Origin: Oopsacas minuta
Lineage: Eukaryota > Porifera > Hexactinellida > Lyssacinosida > Leucopsacidae
Direction: 5' to 3'
NCBI GenBank assembly: GCA_024704765.1
Contig: JAKMXF010000365.1
Span: 992,001-1,056,000 of the forward strand
DNA: 64,000 nt
This document shows positions 41,556-52,863 of this stretch, in pieces (the stretch's first letter is position 1; each line of letters starts with the position of its first letter). The notes below the pieces were generated by a model that was not told where the DNA came from, made no database searches, and worked only from the letters and a program-made list of their open reading frames with translations. Position numbers and translations under genes: made by a program.

Positions 41556-44111
41556 ATGAATTTACGTTATAAACTCGTATTAAGTATTGCTATAATTCTC
41601 CTCTCATCCCTCCTTCCCTACCTCAACACACTGCAGGGAGATCTTGTACATGATGATAAATTTGCTATAGTAGAGAATCCTGATATATTAAACAACTTGA
41701 ATATCATAAATATATTCAGTAATGACTTCTGGGGTACTCCCATTCTGAATCCAAAGAGTCACAAATCCTACAGACCTCTTACTATTCTATCTTTTAAACT
41801 GAATCACTATCTACATGGATTATCTCCCTACGGTTATCATCTATTCAATATATTAATACACTCTCTTAATTCTCTTATGTTATTCATCATTTCTTATTGG
41901 TACATATTCCAGGATAACATAACACTATCCTTATATACTGCATGTTTATTTGCTTCTCATCCGATACACACAGAAGCAGTAGCTGGTGTTGTAGGGAGAG
42001 CAGAGCTTCTAGCTTGCTTCACATTTCTAATAACTTTATTACTCTATCATCATCTGTGTATATCTACTAATTCTAGTACTCAGATTAATTACTGCTCTCA
42101 TATATTTGTACTTCTATTAGTTGGTGTAGTTACAGGTATAGCTACTCTGTGTAAAGAGAATGGAATAACCATATTGGGTGTATGTGGAGTTATTGATCTT
42201 ACTATATACTCTAGAAATAACGTTAGAACAGCTGGAGCATTTCTGTATAAATTAGAATATAGTAATGCATTTAAATGCTGTAAGCTGTTCCTGATGAGAT
42301 CGTTATTCCTCTTCATTACTCTAGTACTGATTCTATTTCTTAGAATTCTAATTCAAGGAGGAGAACTTCCCAAATTTCTTGACGAAGATAATCCAGCTTC
42401 ATTCTCTACCCCCCTTACCAAATTCCTAAGCTATAATTATATCTATTTTGTTAATGTATTTCTACTCCTCATGCCTTCTAGACTGTCTTATGATTGGCAG
42501 ATGGGGAGTATACCATTGCTACAGGAAATTACTGATGAGAGAAATATCTGTTCGCTAACACTCTGGGTTATGATACTGTGTGTTCTATTTAAGCTCTCTT
42601 ATTATTGGATTAAGTCATCTGATGTCTGTTATAAACCAATACTATACTCTCTTGTACTACTGATTGTACCTTTCCTTCCTTCCAGTAATCTATTCTTGAG
42701 AGTTGGGTTTGTACTAGCAGAAAGAGTGCTGTATATTCCAAGCATCAGTTTGTGTATTTGTATTCCTGCTGGATTCAATTTACTTTTTAATAAGTTCAAA
42801 ATTCCAAGGCTGTGTTCACTTTCTCTATGTTTAATCGTTATATTATTCTCATTGAAAACTTATCAGAGAAATAAAGTATGGCTCAGTAGAGAATCTCTAT
42901 TCATTTCTGGTATCAGAGATATGCCTAATAATGCAAAGATGCATTATAATTACGCTAACTTCCTTAAAGACAATCTACAGACCCCAGAAGCTATTCTCCA
43001 TTATAAATCAGCTGTAGCTTTATGGCCATCTCATGCTAGCTCTCACAACAACCTGGGTACTCTATTGGAGGGAGAGGAAGCTATACATCACTTCAGGTCT
43101 GCTATTGCTGCTAAACCTACTCATTCTAGAGCTATGTATAATCTGGGCAATCGTCTGGCTAAGGAGTACAAGTACTCAGAAGCAATAGACACCTACTATT
43201 CCTCTCTACGTGTTGATAATTCCTCTAGTGACTGTTGGCTGAGTCTAACTGCAGCACTAATTAAGACACAGGCTTCTGTTAATGAGATTAATTTCAGCCT
43301 ACAAAATGCAGAATCTACAGCTACACGATCACTTAGCAACTGGCTTAACTTAGCACAGATGTATCTAGATGTAGGAAATTTATCCAAAGCAGAAGTGTAT
43401 TTCACTAAATGTATAGAAGAGATAGCTAGTATACTAAAGGATGGTACTGAGAACTGTTATCTCGGATTAGCTACTGTGTATCGTAGAAACAATGAATTGG
43501 TTAAAGCAGAAAGATGGTATGAACAAGCACTTCAATTATTCCCAGATTTTAACCTAGCTTACACAACTTATGGATCATTTCAATTTAATATACACAATTA
43601 CAAAAGAGCTGTTGAGTTGTATAGAATTGCTTTTAATACATTTCCAATACAAACAGAAGAAAATATTTCCAATTTTGTGCAAATGCTATTGAAAAATGGA
43701 TTGATTAATGAAGCTAGATCGTTAATACACAAACACTTCAATTCAAATACTCAATCCGTTATTCTGCTTAAACTATTCATTCAGATTGAAATGGCAGATA
43801 AGAAAGACCTGTATGCTATTGAACTGTTAACAAACTACTCTAGCATTGTAGAGAATAATGAAGATTTGTTATACTTTAAGGCTATAGCACTCAGAAACAT
43901 TGGTAACTATACTGAAGCACTTCATGTGTATCAAAGTATTCTGCTAACTGATGCTAATAACTCTAGAGTACTTCATGATATAGGAGTAATATACCATATA
44001 CTAAAGAAGTACAAAGAATCTCTATTCTATTATGAACGAGCTCTTGATCTAACGCCTGGAGATCCGTTAATTATGCAGAATATACAAAAGGTAAAGAAAT
44101 TTATTCCTTAA
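41556..44111 (+). CDS. TMTC: TMTC-family O-mannosyltransferase with TPR repeats
   Basis: 851 codons from ATG 41556, one exon. TMTC1-4 are ER enzymes that put O-mannose on cadherins and protocadherins. The first luminal loop has LVHDDKFAIVENPDI (about 33-47) with the DD pair typical of GT-C transferases, followed by SYRPLTILSFKLNHYLHG and HPIHTEAVAGVVGRAELLA, both TMTC hallmarks. About ten membrane segments extend to residue 440, with the DUF1736 block in the middle (FSTPLTKFLSYNYIYFVNVF, SRLSYDW) and VGFVLAERVLYIPSISLC. From about 460 to the end there are TPR repeats, for example AKMHYNYANFLKDN, SRAMYNLGNRLAKEYKYSEA and ESLFYYERALDLTPGDP. An AATAAA overlaps the stop codon. The subtype (TMTC1-4) is not settled. 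An intronless form is unusual for this family. Confidence 0.93.
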   Translation: MNLRYKLVLSIAIILLSSLLPYLNTLQGDLVHDDKFAIVENPDILNNLNIINIFSNDFWGTPILNPKSHKSYRPLTILSFKLNHYLHGLSPYGYHLFNILIHSLNSLMLFIISYWYIFQDNITLSLYTACLFASHPIHTEAVAGVVGRAELLACFTFLITLLLYHHLCISTNSSTQINYCSHIFVLLLVGVVTGIATLCKENGITILGVCGVIDLTIYSRNNVRTAGAFLYKLEYSNAFKCCKLFLMRSLFLFITLVLILFLRILIQGGELPKFLDEDNPASFSTPLTKFLSYNYIYFVNVFLLLMPSRLSYDWQMGSIPLLQEITDERNICSLTLWVMILCVLFKLSYYWIKSSDVCYKPILYSLVLLIVPFLPSSNLFLRVGFVLAERVLYIPSISLCICIPAGFNLLFNKFKIPRLCSLSLCLIVILFSLKTYQRNKVWLSRESLFISGIRDMPNNAKMHYNYANFLKDNLQTPEAILHYKSAVALWPSHASSHNNLGTLLEGEEAIHHFRSAIAAKPTHSRAMYNLGNRLAKEYKYSEAIDTYYSSLRVDNSSSDCWLSLTAALIKTQASVNEINFSLQNAESTATRSLSNWLNLAQMYLDVGNLSKAEVYFTKCIEEIASILKDGTENCYLGLATVYRRNNELVKAERWYEQALQLFPDFNLAYTTYGSFQFNIHNYKRAVELYRIAFNTFPIQTEENISNFVQMLLKNGLINEARSLIHKHFNSNTQSVILLKLFIQIEMADKKDLYAIELLTNYSSIVENNEDLLYFKAIALRNIGNYTEALHVYQSILLTDANNSRVLHDIGVIYHILKKYKESLFYYERALDLTPGDPLIMQNIQKVKKFIP

Positions 44112-44116
44112 ATAAA
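44111..44116 (+). terminator. Polyadenylation signal AATAAA of the TMTC gene
   Basis: AATAAA starts at the last base of the TAA stop. If used, the 3' untranslated region would be only some 20 bases. Confidence 0.4.
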
Positions 44117-45500
44117 ATATTATCCTATTTTGATTTAATAGTTTTATTCAATTGAAGAAATGCATTTATTTATTTTATACGAGATTATGTCAGCCTTTGA
44201 GTCTTCCAGTTTCTTTAATTAATTCTGAACATACAAACAAAAGTTGAGCAGATGAGCTAAAGGATTTGAGCTAAACCCTTTAGCTTATCCGGTCGTGTAT
44301 TATTAGGATACTACCGCTCTGCGGCTTGCGAACACTGTGCTCGCATGGGGCTTGGCACTTCGTGCCTCGAATTAAGCAAAGCATATAAAGTGCGTTGATG
44401 ACAAATTCATATTTGGAATCAGCGTACCCGATTAACCTGGTAGAACGGTTGAAAGCAAGTTTCTAGGATTAATTAGAAAATATGTAATTGAAATATCAAA
44501 TTCGATATATCTGGTGAGAACAAGTCTCTAAGTATATTTCGAGAATTCAGCAATTTGTTTACTTTAAATTCATAAAAACAACAACAAATTTACATATGAT
44601 TAATCCAAAAGTGTGAAAATCGGATTCAACATGTTCGATATATTTAGTGAAGTTTTATTTAATTCTATTTTCTTCCTTGATAAACACGATAAATACATAG
44701 TTATGCGACAATTTCAAAATTGCATACCGTAAATCCTTTCCTTGACAACGGATAAATTAATAGACAGACAGACAAACAGACAACAATTGAAATTAATAAT
44801 ATAGATCTAAGCTGTAAATTCACTGTTCAGATAATTATTCCTATATTGTATATCTAATTTATTTCTCTAATTTTTCGGGATTTATAAGTATATTAACTTT
44901 TGTAATAAACAGACGTAAACTATTTATTTGAATAATCAATTGTGAACACAATAAGTCTGTCTATTGTTGGGGAATTACCGAAATTATGAGGTTAGAAATA
45001 GGGTTTCGATCTGAAAGAATGGATGGAATTCAAACTTTTAGTGCAAAGAATTAACTGAAAGTTATGGTGAAGGGTATATTCAACTTTTAACCATAAATAT
45101 GAGTTTGAATACTAATTCATTCGGAGTTTCATTATCTAAAGGTGTTAGAATTCACATTCGATCGGGGGAAATAAGACGATCCCGGAACAATAGCCAAACC
45201 TCGGCAAAACAGGGATTCCCGGTCGATCGCTAAGTACAACCAACCATTATAGGCCTCTTAAGATTAGTTGTGTTGTACAAGTAGATGTATACATGGTCTA
45301 ATGATTAGGGATAGCTTTGGATCGATCACAATAAGTCGATTTTTAAGGGGGCAAAGCCCACCAAACCCCCTAGGGCGCTCGATTTGTGTACCCCCCTCTA
45401 TAACCCTCTGGCTATGCTACTGCTGTTATGTAAGCTTCTAGTATAACTGGAAAATTATTAGCCTCTAATTGCGCTACAAGATTACTCAGCAATTTATATT
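44112..45500. other. Intergenic with repeat copies
   Basis: Contains the family D copy at 44520-44790, an hAT-like terminus (read backwards CAGTAGCATAGCCAGAGGG) ending near 45424, and a GGAATCAGCGTACCCGATTA motif at about 44417. No gene. Confidence 0.5.
44520..44790 (-). repeat. Dispersed repeat family D, copy 1
   Basis: The reverse complement matches 62490-62770 over about 270 bp: AAGGAAAGGATTTACGG, TGTATTTATCGTGTTTATCA, then AACATGNTGAATCCGATTTT and GATTAATCATATGTAAATTT. Mostly identical by eye. Confidence 0.75.
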
Positions 45501-46868
45501 ATGGACTCTGTTGTGGAAAATACACCAACAGACTCAATGAACATTTCTGTTTCTGACTTCACACAACACCTGTCATTGATAGAACAGCAATTAGAATTTG
45601 ATCCTGATAACCAAACACTCATTTCTGTTAAGAATGATATTTTAAAGTTTCTGGAACTAGCTAACAGCAATATCACAGGTGCTATAACTGATGTTATGAC
45701 TCCCTCTCAAAGCATAGAACATACTGAGATTGTTGTTGGTGAAAAATATTCTATTCAATACACAAATTATACAGGTGAAATAACAACCAGGAATTGTATT
45801 ATAATGGAGATAGACTCTACTTCTAACTCCGCCGTTGTTCTGTTCACTCATCCGACAGAGCAGTCCATGCTTCCTTGTCAGTACTTCCTTGAAGGGAATT
45901 GTAAGTTTGAAGAAGAGTGTAAACACAGTCACGGATACAAGGTTGATTTATCTCTGATAGATAGTTACGAAGAGATTGATATCTCACAAGCTCAGGAGGA
46001 TGCTGCTTGTCTAGTGTATGATAGTAATGATGGTATCTGGAATAATGGAATTATTATAAAGAAATTCGATACTAAATGTGAAGTGTGGGTAGATAGATTG
46101 AATAGGAAAGAGCAGGTTCCAATAAATGACTTATTTTTGCTAAAGACACGTACAAATGAATTCTTACAATCATCTGGAGAAGATAGTGAATTTGAATGCA
46201 GAACTATTTCAGGATCGTCCAGTCCTCCAGTCATTAAGGAATTTAATGGAGAAGTTTCCTGGGAGAGACATACGAGAGGAATAGGTTCTAAGCTGATGAG
46301 TAGAATGGGATATATTCCAGGTAGTGGACTTGGCGTAGAAGGTAATGGCATTAAAGACCCAGTTGAGATTGTAGTCCTTCCGAAACGGAGAAGTCTTGAT
46401 CAGTGCATGGAATCCAAACTCAAAGGTACAATCAAAAAGGAGAAAATAATTCACAAATATAAGAGGTCTATTACAAAGAAAGAATTTAAGAACAAATCAG
46501 CTGATTCTGTCAATTTGGATGTTTTTGATTTCTTGAATGACTCTATTCATCTTCAGCAGTTAGTTCATAGTGAGAATGAGAGAAAGGAGAATAATCTACA
46601 CAATTATACCAGAAACGATAAGAAAGGATTAGATGTATCACACTCTAGAAGACTGCAATTAGACAGACAGTTGAGAGATGCTAGAACAGAAGTCGAGAAA
46701 CTCAAACTATCTCTCTATAGAAATAGAAAAGATTCTGTAATAGCTAAGCAGATAGAAATTAAGCTTAAGAAAGGAGAGAGAGATTTATCTCTGTTGGAAC
46801 AGGAAGAGAGTAATATTAATTTTAAAATAAGTTCTCAGAAGAAGAGGGCTAATATGGCTGTATTTTGA
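45501..46868 (+). CDS. ZGPAT: ZGPAT-like CCCH zinc finger and G-patch protein
   Basis: 455 codons from ATG 45501, one exon. Human ZGPAT (531 residues) is a nuclear transcription repressor that also regulates DHX15 helicase through its G-patch. The N-terminal helix (LIEQQLEFDPDN) leads to a single CCCH finger, LPCQYFLEGNCKFEEECKHS (about 124-143), with C-x7-C-x5-C-x3-H spacing. A Tudor-like stretch follows (ACLVYDSNDGIWNNGIIIKK). The G-patch is at about 255-300: HTRGIGSKLMSRMGYIPGSG with LGVEGNGI. The C-terminal 100 residues are a charged coiled coil (QLRDARTEVEKLKLSLYRN). Domain order is that of ZGPAT. No abnormality noticed. Confidence 0.93.
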   Translation: MDSVVENTPTDSMNISVSDFTQHLSLIEQQLEFDPDNQTLISVKNDILKFLELANSNITGAITDVMTPSQSIEHTEIVVGEKYSIQYTNYTGEITTRNCIIMEIDSTSNSAVVLFTHPTEQSMLPCQYFLEGNCKFEEECKHSHGYKVDLSLIDSYEEIDISQAQEDAACLVYDSNDGIWNNGIIIKKFDTKCEVWVDRLNRKEQVPINDLFLLKTRTNEFLQSSGEDSEFECRTISGSSSPPVIKEFNGEVSWERHTRGIGSKLMSRMGYIPGSGLGVEGNGIKDPVEIVVLPKRRSLDQCMESKLKGTIKKEKIIHKYKRSITKKEFKNKSADSVNLDVFDFLNDSIHLQQLVHSENERKENNLHNYTRNDKKGLDVSHSRRLQLDRQLRDARTEVEKLKLSLYRNRKDSVIAKQIEIKLKKGERDLSLLEQEESNINFKISSQKKRANMAVF

Positions 46869-47819
46869 TTCTTATTATTATTATTTACTTAACTAATAGT
46901 TTGTAGTTATAATGGTGGCACATCCATTTCATACAGTACGTGACCATCGTACTATCTATATTTACCAGGTGCTCGGTTAAATCAACCTACCTGTTATTTA
47001 ACCCACTGTTTGACACAAGGATTTGAAATCTTGCTTGGATTCGTGTCCAGTGTGGACTGCCCTCGTTGGCGGACATTTTGGGCATCCTTCTGCTCGCTCC
47101 CTGATAAGAATTAACTTTTATGAAATTACCTGACTACATCCCGAAGAGGTTAACAATTTGGATAATAATCGTTACTATGAGGCTCAAAGCGAGGAGATTA
47201 AGAGGCTATACATGTATACATAATTATCATTTATAATAGCGAAAACAAATACCTTATATCTAGCTCAGCTATACTATAGTACAGTTTTTGCGTATTAACT
47301 TTTCTATCTTCGAGGAAGGTCATTTTTTCAGATTAATGAAAGTCACCTTTTCGAATGAGGGTATGGAGTTTTGATTGGAAAAAACTGTACTATACAATAG
47401 CTCAGCTATATATAAGAATCTCTATAAAAAATGTAAGTGAGCAAGAGCCACAAGGATTCAGAGCGACATCATTTTACGAAAAAACAGTTGACTTTTCCAT
47501 TTCCATCCACTTCAGCTTCTCGCATCATCTCTTCCACCTCCTTGTTAGCTCTTATGCCAGCCTAGTTATAACGTGACGTAATTCACTCGCACAGATCAAA
47601 CCAGTCCCATTTTTGTCAAACAATCTGAATGCTTCTTTCATTTATATCTCGATATCTATCTCTTTCATTTTACGAGCCATCAAGTAGAGGTTGGATTTGC
47701 TCGAGCTCTACACCAGGTTAATGTAACTGATCTCAAAACCATGATTCAAGCATTCAGGAAGGGCGATATTGTCTATACACAATTACACATAGAGTGCCCA
47801 CTAGAGTGTTGAGAAGCCC
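46869..47819. other. Intergenic, with a MITE
   Basis: Includes the element at 47260-47412 and otherwise short ORFs without motifs. Confidence 0.4.
47260..47412. mobile_element. Short MITE with ATAGTACAGTTTTT ends
   Basis: The left end TAGCTCAGCTATACTATAGT and the reverse complement of the right end TAGCTGAGCTATTGTATAGT match closely, both leading into ACAGTTTTT. About 150 bp; no ORF. Confidence 0.6.
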
Positions 47820-47827
47820 ATTGGAAG

Positions 47828-50308
47828 TAGGGATCGACCGGTTACCCGGCCCCGGCCTAAAGTCCCGAACCTTGCCGGGGACTAGTTAGTTTTAAAAAGA
47901 TATAATTCACCTTACTATACTATCAGTCTATCACTATCAACTACTTATACTAACAAAGATTCTAATGTGTTTGTGAGCTTGCTTCGTCCCCGAAAATTTC
48001 TTCAACTTCTAAGTTGTGGTTCGGAAGAACAACTTGAGGATGTGGCTGCTGTAGCTTGAATGAACCAAAACCAATCGCTCTGAGATTATACTTGAGAAAT
48101 AAGAGCTTCTCTATGTTAGGAGGGAGCAAACGGATCCTATCGCCTTGAGAAATTTTACCGGCCATTTTAAATTCTCGTTCACTTGGAACTGATCCGCAAG
48201 GTGGACTCAATTACTGAAAGGCAAGTATAGACAATATTGGATACAGATTCAAGTTCATACGCCAGTACCGCAATGTATCTAGCTCTCGGTGAATTTTCTT
48301 GTCAGCGAAGTAGTGCAACATTTCATGTTTTACTTCGTTTCTGATCGTATCTTCCTCATCACAAATAGTATTATTATTAACCGAATCGGATTGGCCATCT
48401 GAATCACTTAAAATTGCATCCCAGCAACTTTTTGCAGGGGAATCGGCGTTAATTTGAAAACTGCCTTCTGCCAAAGACCGTTTAAAGATGTTGGAAGCAA
48501 CACTAGTTAATCTACCCTTTGCCTCTTCTGCTTTCGCCTTATCCATAAAGCCACTCGTTTTATATCTAGGATCCAGAAGAGTGGCCAGTGCATGCACTTC
48601 ACTTGTTTCGACATCAACGAAATGCACTCGGGGATCAAGCCCCCTAAAATAACGTTTCAGCTGTACGATCATTTCGTTTTTCATAGTATTGATTCCAAAT
48701 TCATCGATAGCATTCAATTCATAAAATATTTTCTTGATGAATGGAATGGTATCGGAAATGCAAGCATATTCGTGTTCTGCATCCAATGTTGCATCGGCGA
48801 ATGGTTTTAATAAACGAATTACTTTGGGAATAAGCATCCAGTCATTTGGAGTTAGTTGGTATTCTATATTAATATCATCTTCTGCGCAACGAATAGCACG
48901 TTTCTGCTGAATTAACCGGACTAACATAGCATAGTAAGAACTCCAGCGTGTTTTCTCGCCCAAAATCAGAGTGCGTCCAGGAACACCATTGTAATCTGCT
49001 TGACGACCTCTGAGAACTCCCATCGCCTTCAGACTCTTCCGAAAAAGGAAATCAATTTGGTGGCACGGGCCATCATGGATTGGACACCACTTTGTTCAAA
49101 AATAGAATTCATGACCACTAGATGTATAATATGTACAAACAACCTGCATTATCTTGGTTGTTGATAACCATGGCATTCACCATATTGAGGGCATTATCTC
49201 GCAATATCAAGTGGAGCTTTCCCTCTAATTTCCAATAAAAAATGATCATGCGCAACGTCTTGGCAATTGAATCAGCTGTATGTGATGTATCATATGGAAA
49301 ACAACGCAGCACAACTGCTTTTCGCTCTCCTTTCTTGTTGATGAAATGCAGCGTGAAGCTAATAAAAGCGTGTTGACTCTTTGATGTCCAAATATCAGTC
49401 GTTGCACTACAAAAGTCTCCGAGATTATTGTGCAACAGCTCCATGATATTGAATTGTACACGTCTGTATATATCTGGAATAATCCTTTGGCAGAGCACTT
49501 TTTCACTTGGAACATCGAATTTGTGATTCAAATGACTAATAAAAACGTTGAATCTTTCGTTTTCAACTGTAGTGTAAGGGAGAAGTGAATCACATATCCA
49601 TTCAGCTAAAAATAATTCCCCCTGTTTTGATCAGGGTGATCAGGTAGCCATTTTTTTCAATTCGAATGATTCTTCTAGACTCTGTTAGGTTTGTGAACCT
49701 GGGGTAGCCAAAATGTAGATAGATTGTTGCTTCGAATTCTCCTTATCTTTTTTGCATCTTTTTGCTTCATCAGCATTTCCTATTATTATTGCCTCCTTGT
49801 ATTCGACAGGGTGATACGATTCCAAGTGACTCCAAAGCGATTTAGTTGAAAAAGACTTTTTTAAACCTCCATGAGTACCCCTTCGGATCTTCCTCGTTTT
49901 TCCGTGACAGACAGAAATGTTGCATTTGGCAATTGATTCATCTGAACAATCGACATCATAAAATCTCCAGACCTCAGATGCGTACCTTTTGGCCATTGAT
50001 ATGAATAGTAAATTCAAACAATCAATTGTATGTATTATTTATATTATTCAATTATAATTACCTTTTGACACTTTCAAATAACATGTACTATATTGATACT
50101 ATGTATTGAGAACCCAGATATCTGATTACAATTACGACTCTATTCACGTTGACTATATTTTCACGCTGTTGACTTTAAAGGAGCTTTGCGCATAGGTTTA
50201 TAAGGTGAATAATATTACTAATTAGCACAGAAACAACTGTAAACTTGCATTATTTACTATAAACTCTAACCCCGGCCCCGGCAAAATTTTGCCCCCGTTC
50301 GATCCCTA
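47828..50308 (-). mobile_element. ZBED-type hAT transposon, decayed
   Basis: Element ends TAGGGATCGA and, reversed, TAGGGATCGA bound 2481 bp with G/C-rich subterminal sequence (CCCCGGCC). An 8 bp target duplication ATTGGAAG/ATCGGAAG (one mismatch) sits at 47820-47827 and 50309-50316, the length expected for hAT. It carries one transposase on the minus strand that has lost its reading frame in several places. Confidence 0.87.
47962..49996 (-). pseudogene. ZBED hAT transposase, frameshifted
   Basis: ATG 49996 opens a BED finger region (ASEVWRFYDV, CNISVCHGKTRK, LWSHLESYHPVEY). After a break come LAEWICDSLLPYTTVENERF, PSEKVLCQRIIPDIY, CSATTDIWTS (catalytic Asp block) and RDNALNMVNA, ending near 49118. 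The next frame (to 48211) has TRWSSYYAML and ALATLLDPRYKTSGF, and the last frame from 48210 has PPCGSVPSEREFKMAGKISQ and LLFLKYNL, the C-terminal hAT dimerisation region. All domains are in the right order, but at least three frame breaks or stops separate them, so it is not functional. Confidence 0.88.
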
Positions 50309-50316
50309 ATCGGAAG

Positions 50317-51414
50317 TATCGAAAGCTGAAGAAGGTATGGACCGCCTATTTTAACTGGATGCCCAGTTTACTATTATACACAAGTCTATAGCACTTATCG
50401 GCATGGTGTCTCCTCTCATATATGAATGATTGAACCATGGATAATAAATTTAAAATTTCCCCAAAAAATTATCCTCGAGGCATATAGTGCTAGCATAGGC
50501 GTAGCTAGGGGGTTGCTAGGGGTTGCTGACAACCCCAGCGCTACTGTCAGCAACTCCTGGATCACTGGGGATGCACGCAATTTCTGTATTATTGGGGTTG
50601 CTAGCAACCCCAGTGGTAACCCCAAAGAGGAAATGCTAGCTACTCCTCTAAGTACCGAGTATAATACCCGGCGCGTATCAACCCAAACCACAAGAAATAT
50701 AGCTATTTAATACTTAAGCAAACCTGAGGCACTAAGCTGTCGCGCTAGTAGTTACATAATATCTCCTACAATATATTTTCAACTTATTTCCTCTGGTTTT
50801 TACGTATTCCGGAAAAGAAATACCAGATTGAGAACCACTGTCCAAATGGTTGAAATACATCAGAAATAAATTCCTAGGGTGCATAGGCGTTACTATGGCT
50901 TGCTGGCAATCACAGTAGAAACACCATTAGTACATATTGCATCCCATGGAGTAGTACATTTTGGCGGACGCCACAAGTCAGGGGAGTGAACAAGGCAAAT
51001 CCAGTCTTGAACTAACACTGAATACATTTTTTGACTCATGGAGAGCTTATAATCCTGACTTGAAATTTGGAAATACATTATCTCATGAGTATTATGAAAG
51101 TTAGATATTACTAGTATATCAAAATATCCTGTAATATTCATTAATGGCAGCGTCAAGGTAAGTCCGGGACTCCGGGTAAACTCCTGGTCTGGGCTGACGG
51201 AGATTTCCGGGTGCTCAAATGTTTGAATACAATGACGCATCTCGAAAGTAACTCCAAAGAGGAAATGCTTGTTACATCTCTGCAAAAGAGGTTAATATTC
51301 TGTTGCAGTCTCGATATTGCATGTTGATATTAACACTTATAAATTCAGAAATTATTGTGTTTCAGATCATATTCGTCGAATAAATGGAAACGTAAAGTTA
51401 GGAGAGACTGTGAG
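50317..51414. other. Repeat-rich stretch between the hAT element and the palindrome
   Basis: About 50489-50690 is a G/C-rich repeat (GCATAGGCGTAGCTAGGGGG at the left, ACCCCAAAGAGGAAATGCTA near the right). Parts recur around 50880 (GCATAGGCGTTACTATGGC) and 51248 (ACTCCAAAGAGGAAATGCTT), with about 340 bp inserted between. TTGAGAACCACTG at 50829 is a typical hAT end. The 130-codon minus ORF at 50893-51285 is inside this repeat and is not a gene. Confidence 0.5.
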
Positions 51415-52356
51415 GGTATATATATACTCTAAGTGGACAAAAGTATTTCAACACACAAATATATTGTCATCAATTGTATACTCTTTCCCGCTCCTATATA
51501 TTGTGTACTCTATATTCGTAGCTGCTATCTAGTAATTTGTATAGAATAACATATGTTTTTCAAGAATTTCAAAAACATATTTTCGATTTACGCTTTTTGA
51601 AGGTGTTAATTATTAATAATTATTAGATAATTATTGATAATCAAATATGTGGTAATTCAAAGCCTATTAAGAATCTATAATGTCTGACTTGATATTTGAA
51701 TTCTACGTAGGTGAGTTACCCCAGATTGAAATTTCCAATCGGATTGAACAAATTTACTAAAGTTATAGAAGAATTTCAATTTGTCCTACTTGTGCCACTT
51801 TTTGAAAAAAGTGGCACAGGTGGCAGGAAAAAGCGCCACTACAAGGAAAGCAACTAGGGCTAGGAGGAATAACTCGAAGTAATATTTTCGAATGATATGA
51901 CTATGCTAACCCTTGAATTCCATAATTACCTCTTGGTAGCGGCCACTTGTGCCACCTTGGGCAAAGGGTGGCACAAATGGCACAAATTGAAATTTATCTA
52001 TATCTCTGGTAAAAATTGTTCAATCCGATTGGAAATTTCAATCTGGGGTAACTCACCTACGTAGAATTCAAATATCAAGTCAGAAATTATAGATTCTTAA
52101 TAGGCTTTGAATTACCACATATTTGATTATCAATAATTATCTAATAATTATTAATAATTAACACCTTCAAAAAGCGTAAATCGAAAATATGTTTTTGAAA
52201 TTCTTGAAAAACATATGTTATTCTATACAAATTACTAGATAGCAGCTACGAATATAGAGTACACAATATATAGGAGCGGGAAAGAGTATACAATTGATGA
52301 CAATATATTTGTGTGTTGAAATACTTTTGTCCACTTAGAGTATATATATGTAGGCG
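51415..52356. repeat. Palindrome of about 0.94 kb
   Basis: The arms 51419-51757 and 52013-52354 are nearly perfect reverse complements (landmarks: CCCGCTCCTATATATTGTG, AAAGCGTAAATCGAAAATAT reversed, CACCTACGTAGAATTC). The inner 250 bp continue the symmetry in diverged form around repeated GTGCCAC/GTGGCAC words near 51827 and 51955. No ORF of note; likely a foldback transposon. Confidence 0.87.
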
Positions 52357-52457
52357 ACCGTCAAATACCAGGTCCTTGACGCTATCACTACTCTAGAACT
52401 TTTTAATCATATTCTCTAACTCACAAAGTATATTATTGACATTATTTTCATATGTCT

Positions 52458-52616
52458 ACAGTGTAGCCTCGTTAATACGTACACCAACGAGTGATCAAAA
52501 TTATTTGCTTCATCCACAGTTCGTATTAGCCATAATAGCAATCGGATAACCATTATATGTTCGTTTACCCTGGTAAATAGTATTACCCTTGTTTTGTTAA
52601 CGAGGTCCCTCTATTT
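52458..52616. mobile_element. Pogo/Tigger-like MITE
   Basis: The left end ACAGTGTAGCCTCGTTAATA pairs with the reverse complement of the right end AGAGGGACCTCGTTAACA; CCTCGTTAAYA is shared. About 160 bp, no ORF of note. Confidence 0.5.
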
Positions 52617-52863
52617 ATGCTTAGAGCACGATGTACGTATAGTATTTCTTTTGTTTTATGTTATTTAGGCCGAGGAGTAGAATGTATAATCCGTCAGCTG
52701 GAGGAATATGATGTGAACCCTTTACCCAAGATGCCTGGATTGGTGCTTTTATGGACAAGGATTCCTCTCAGCCGGCCTTTTCTGAAAGAAACATACTCAT
52801 TAAATACATAAATGAGCTTGCATCTCAAAGTCTGTACTTTGGGTCCTCAATCATTGCAAAATT

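Noticed and set aside
44280-44400. Compact GC-richer block resembling a tRNA-derived SINE head
   Set aside because: No complete cloverleaf or B-box could be traced by eye.
50893-51285. 130-codon minus ORF
   Set aside because: It sits in repeat DNA with G/C-rich ends, shows no family motif, and is not open in the related copy at 50489-50690.
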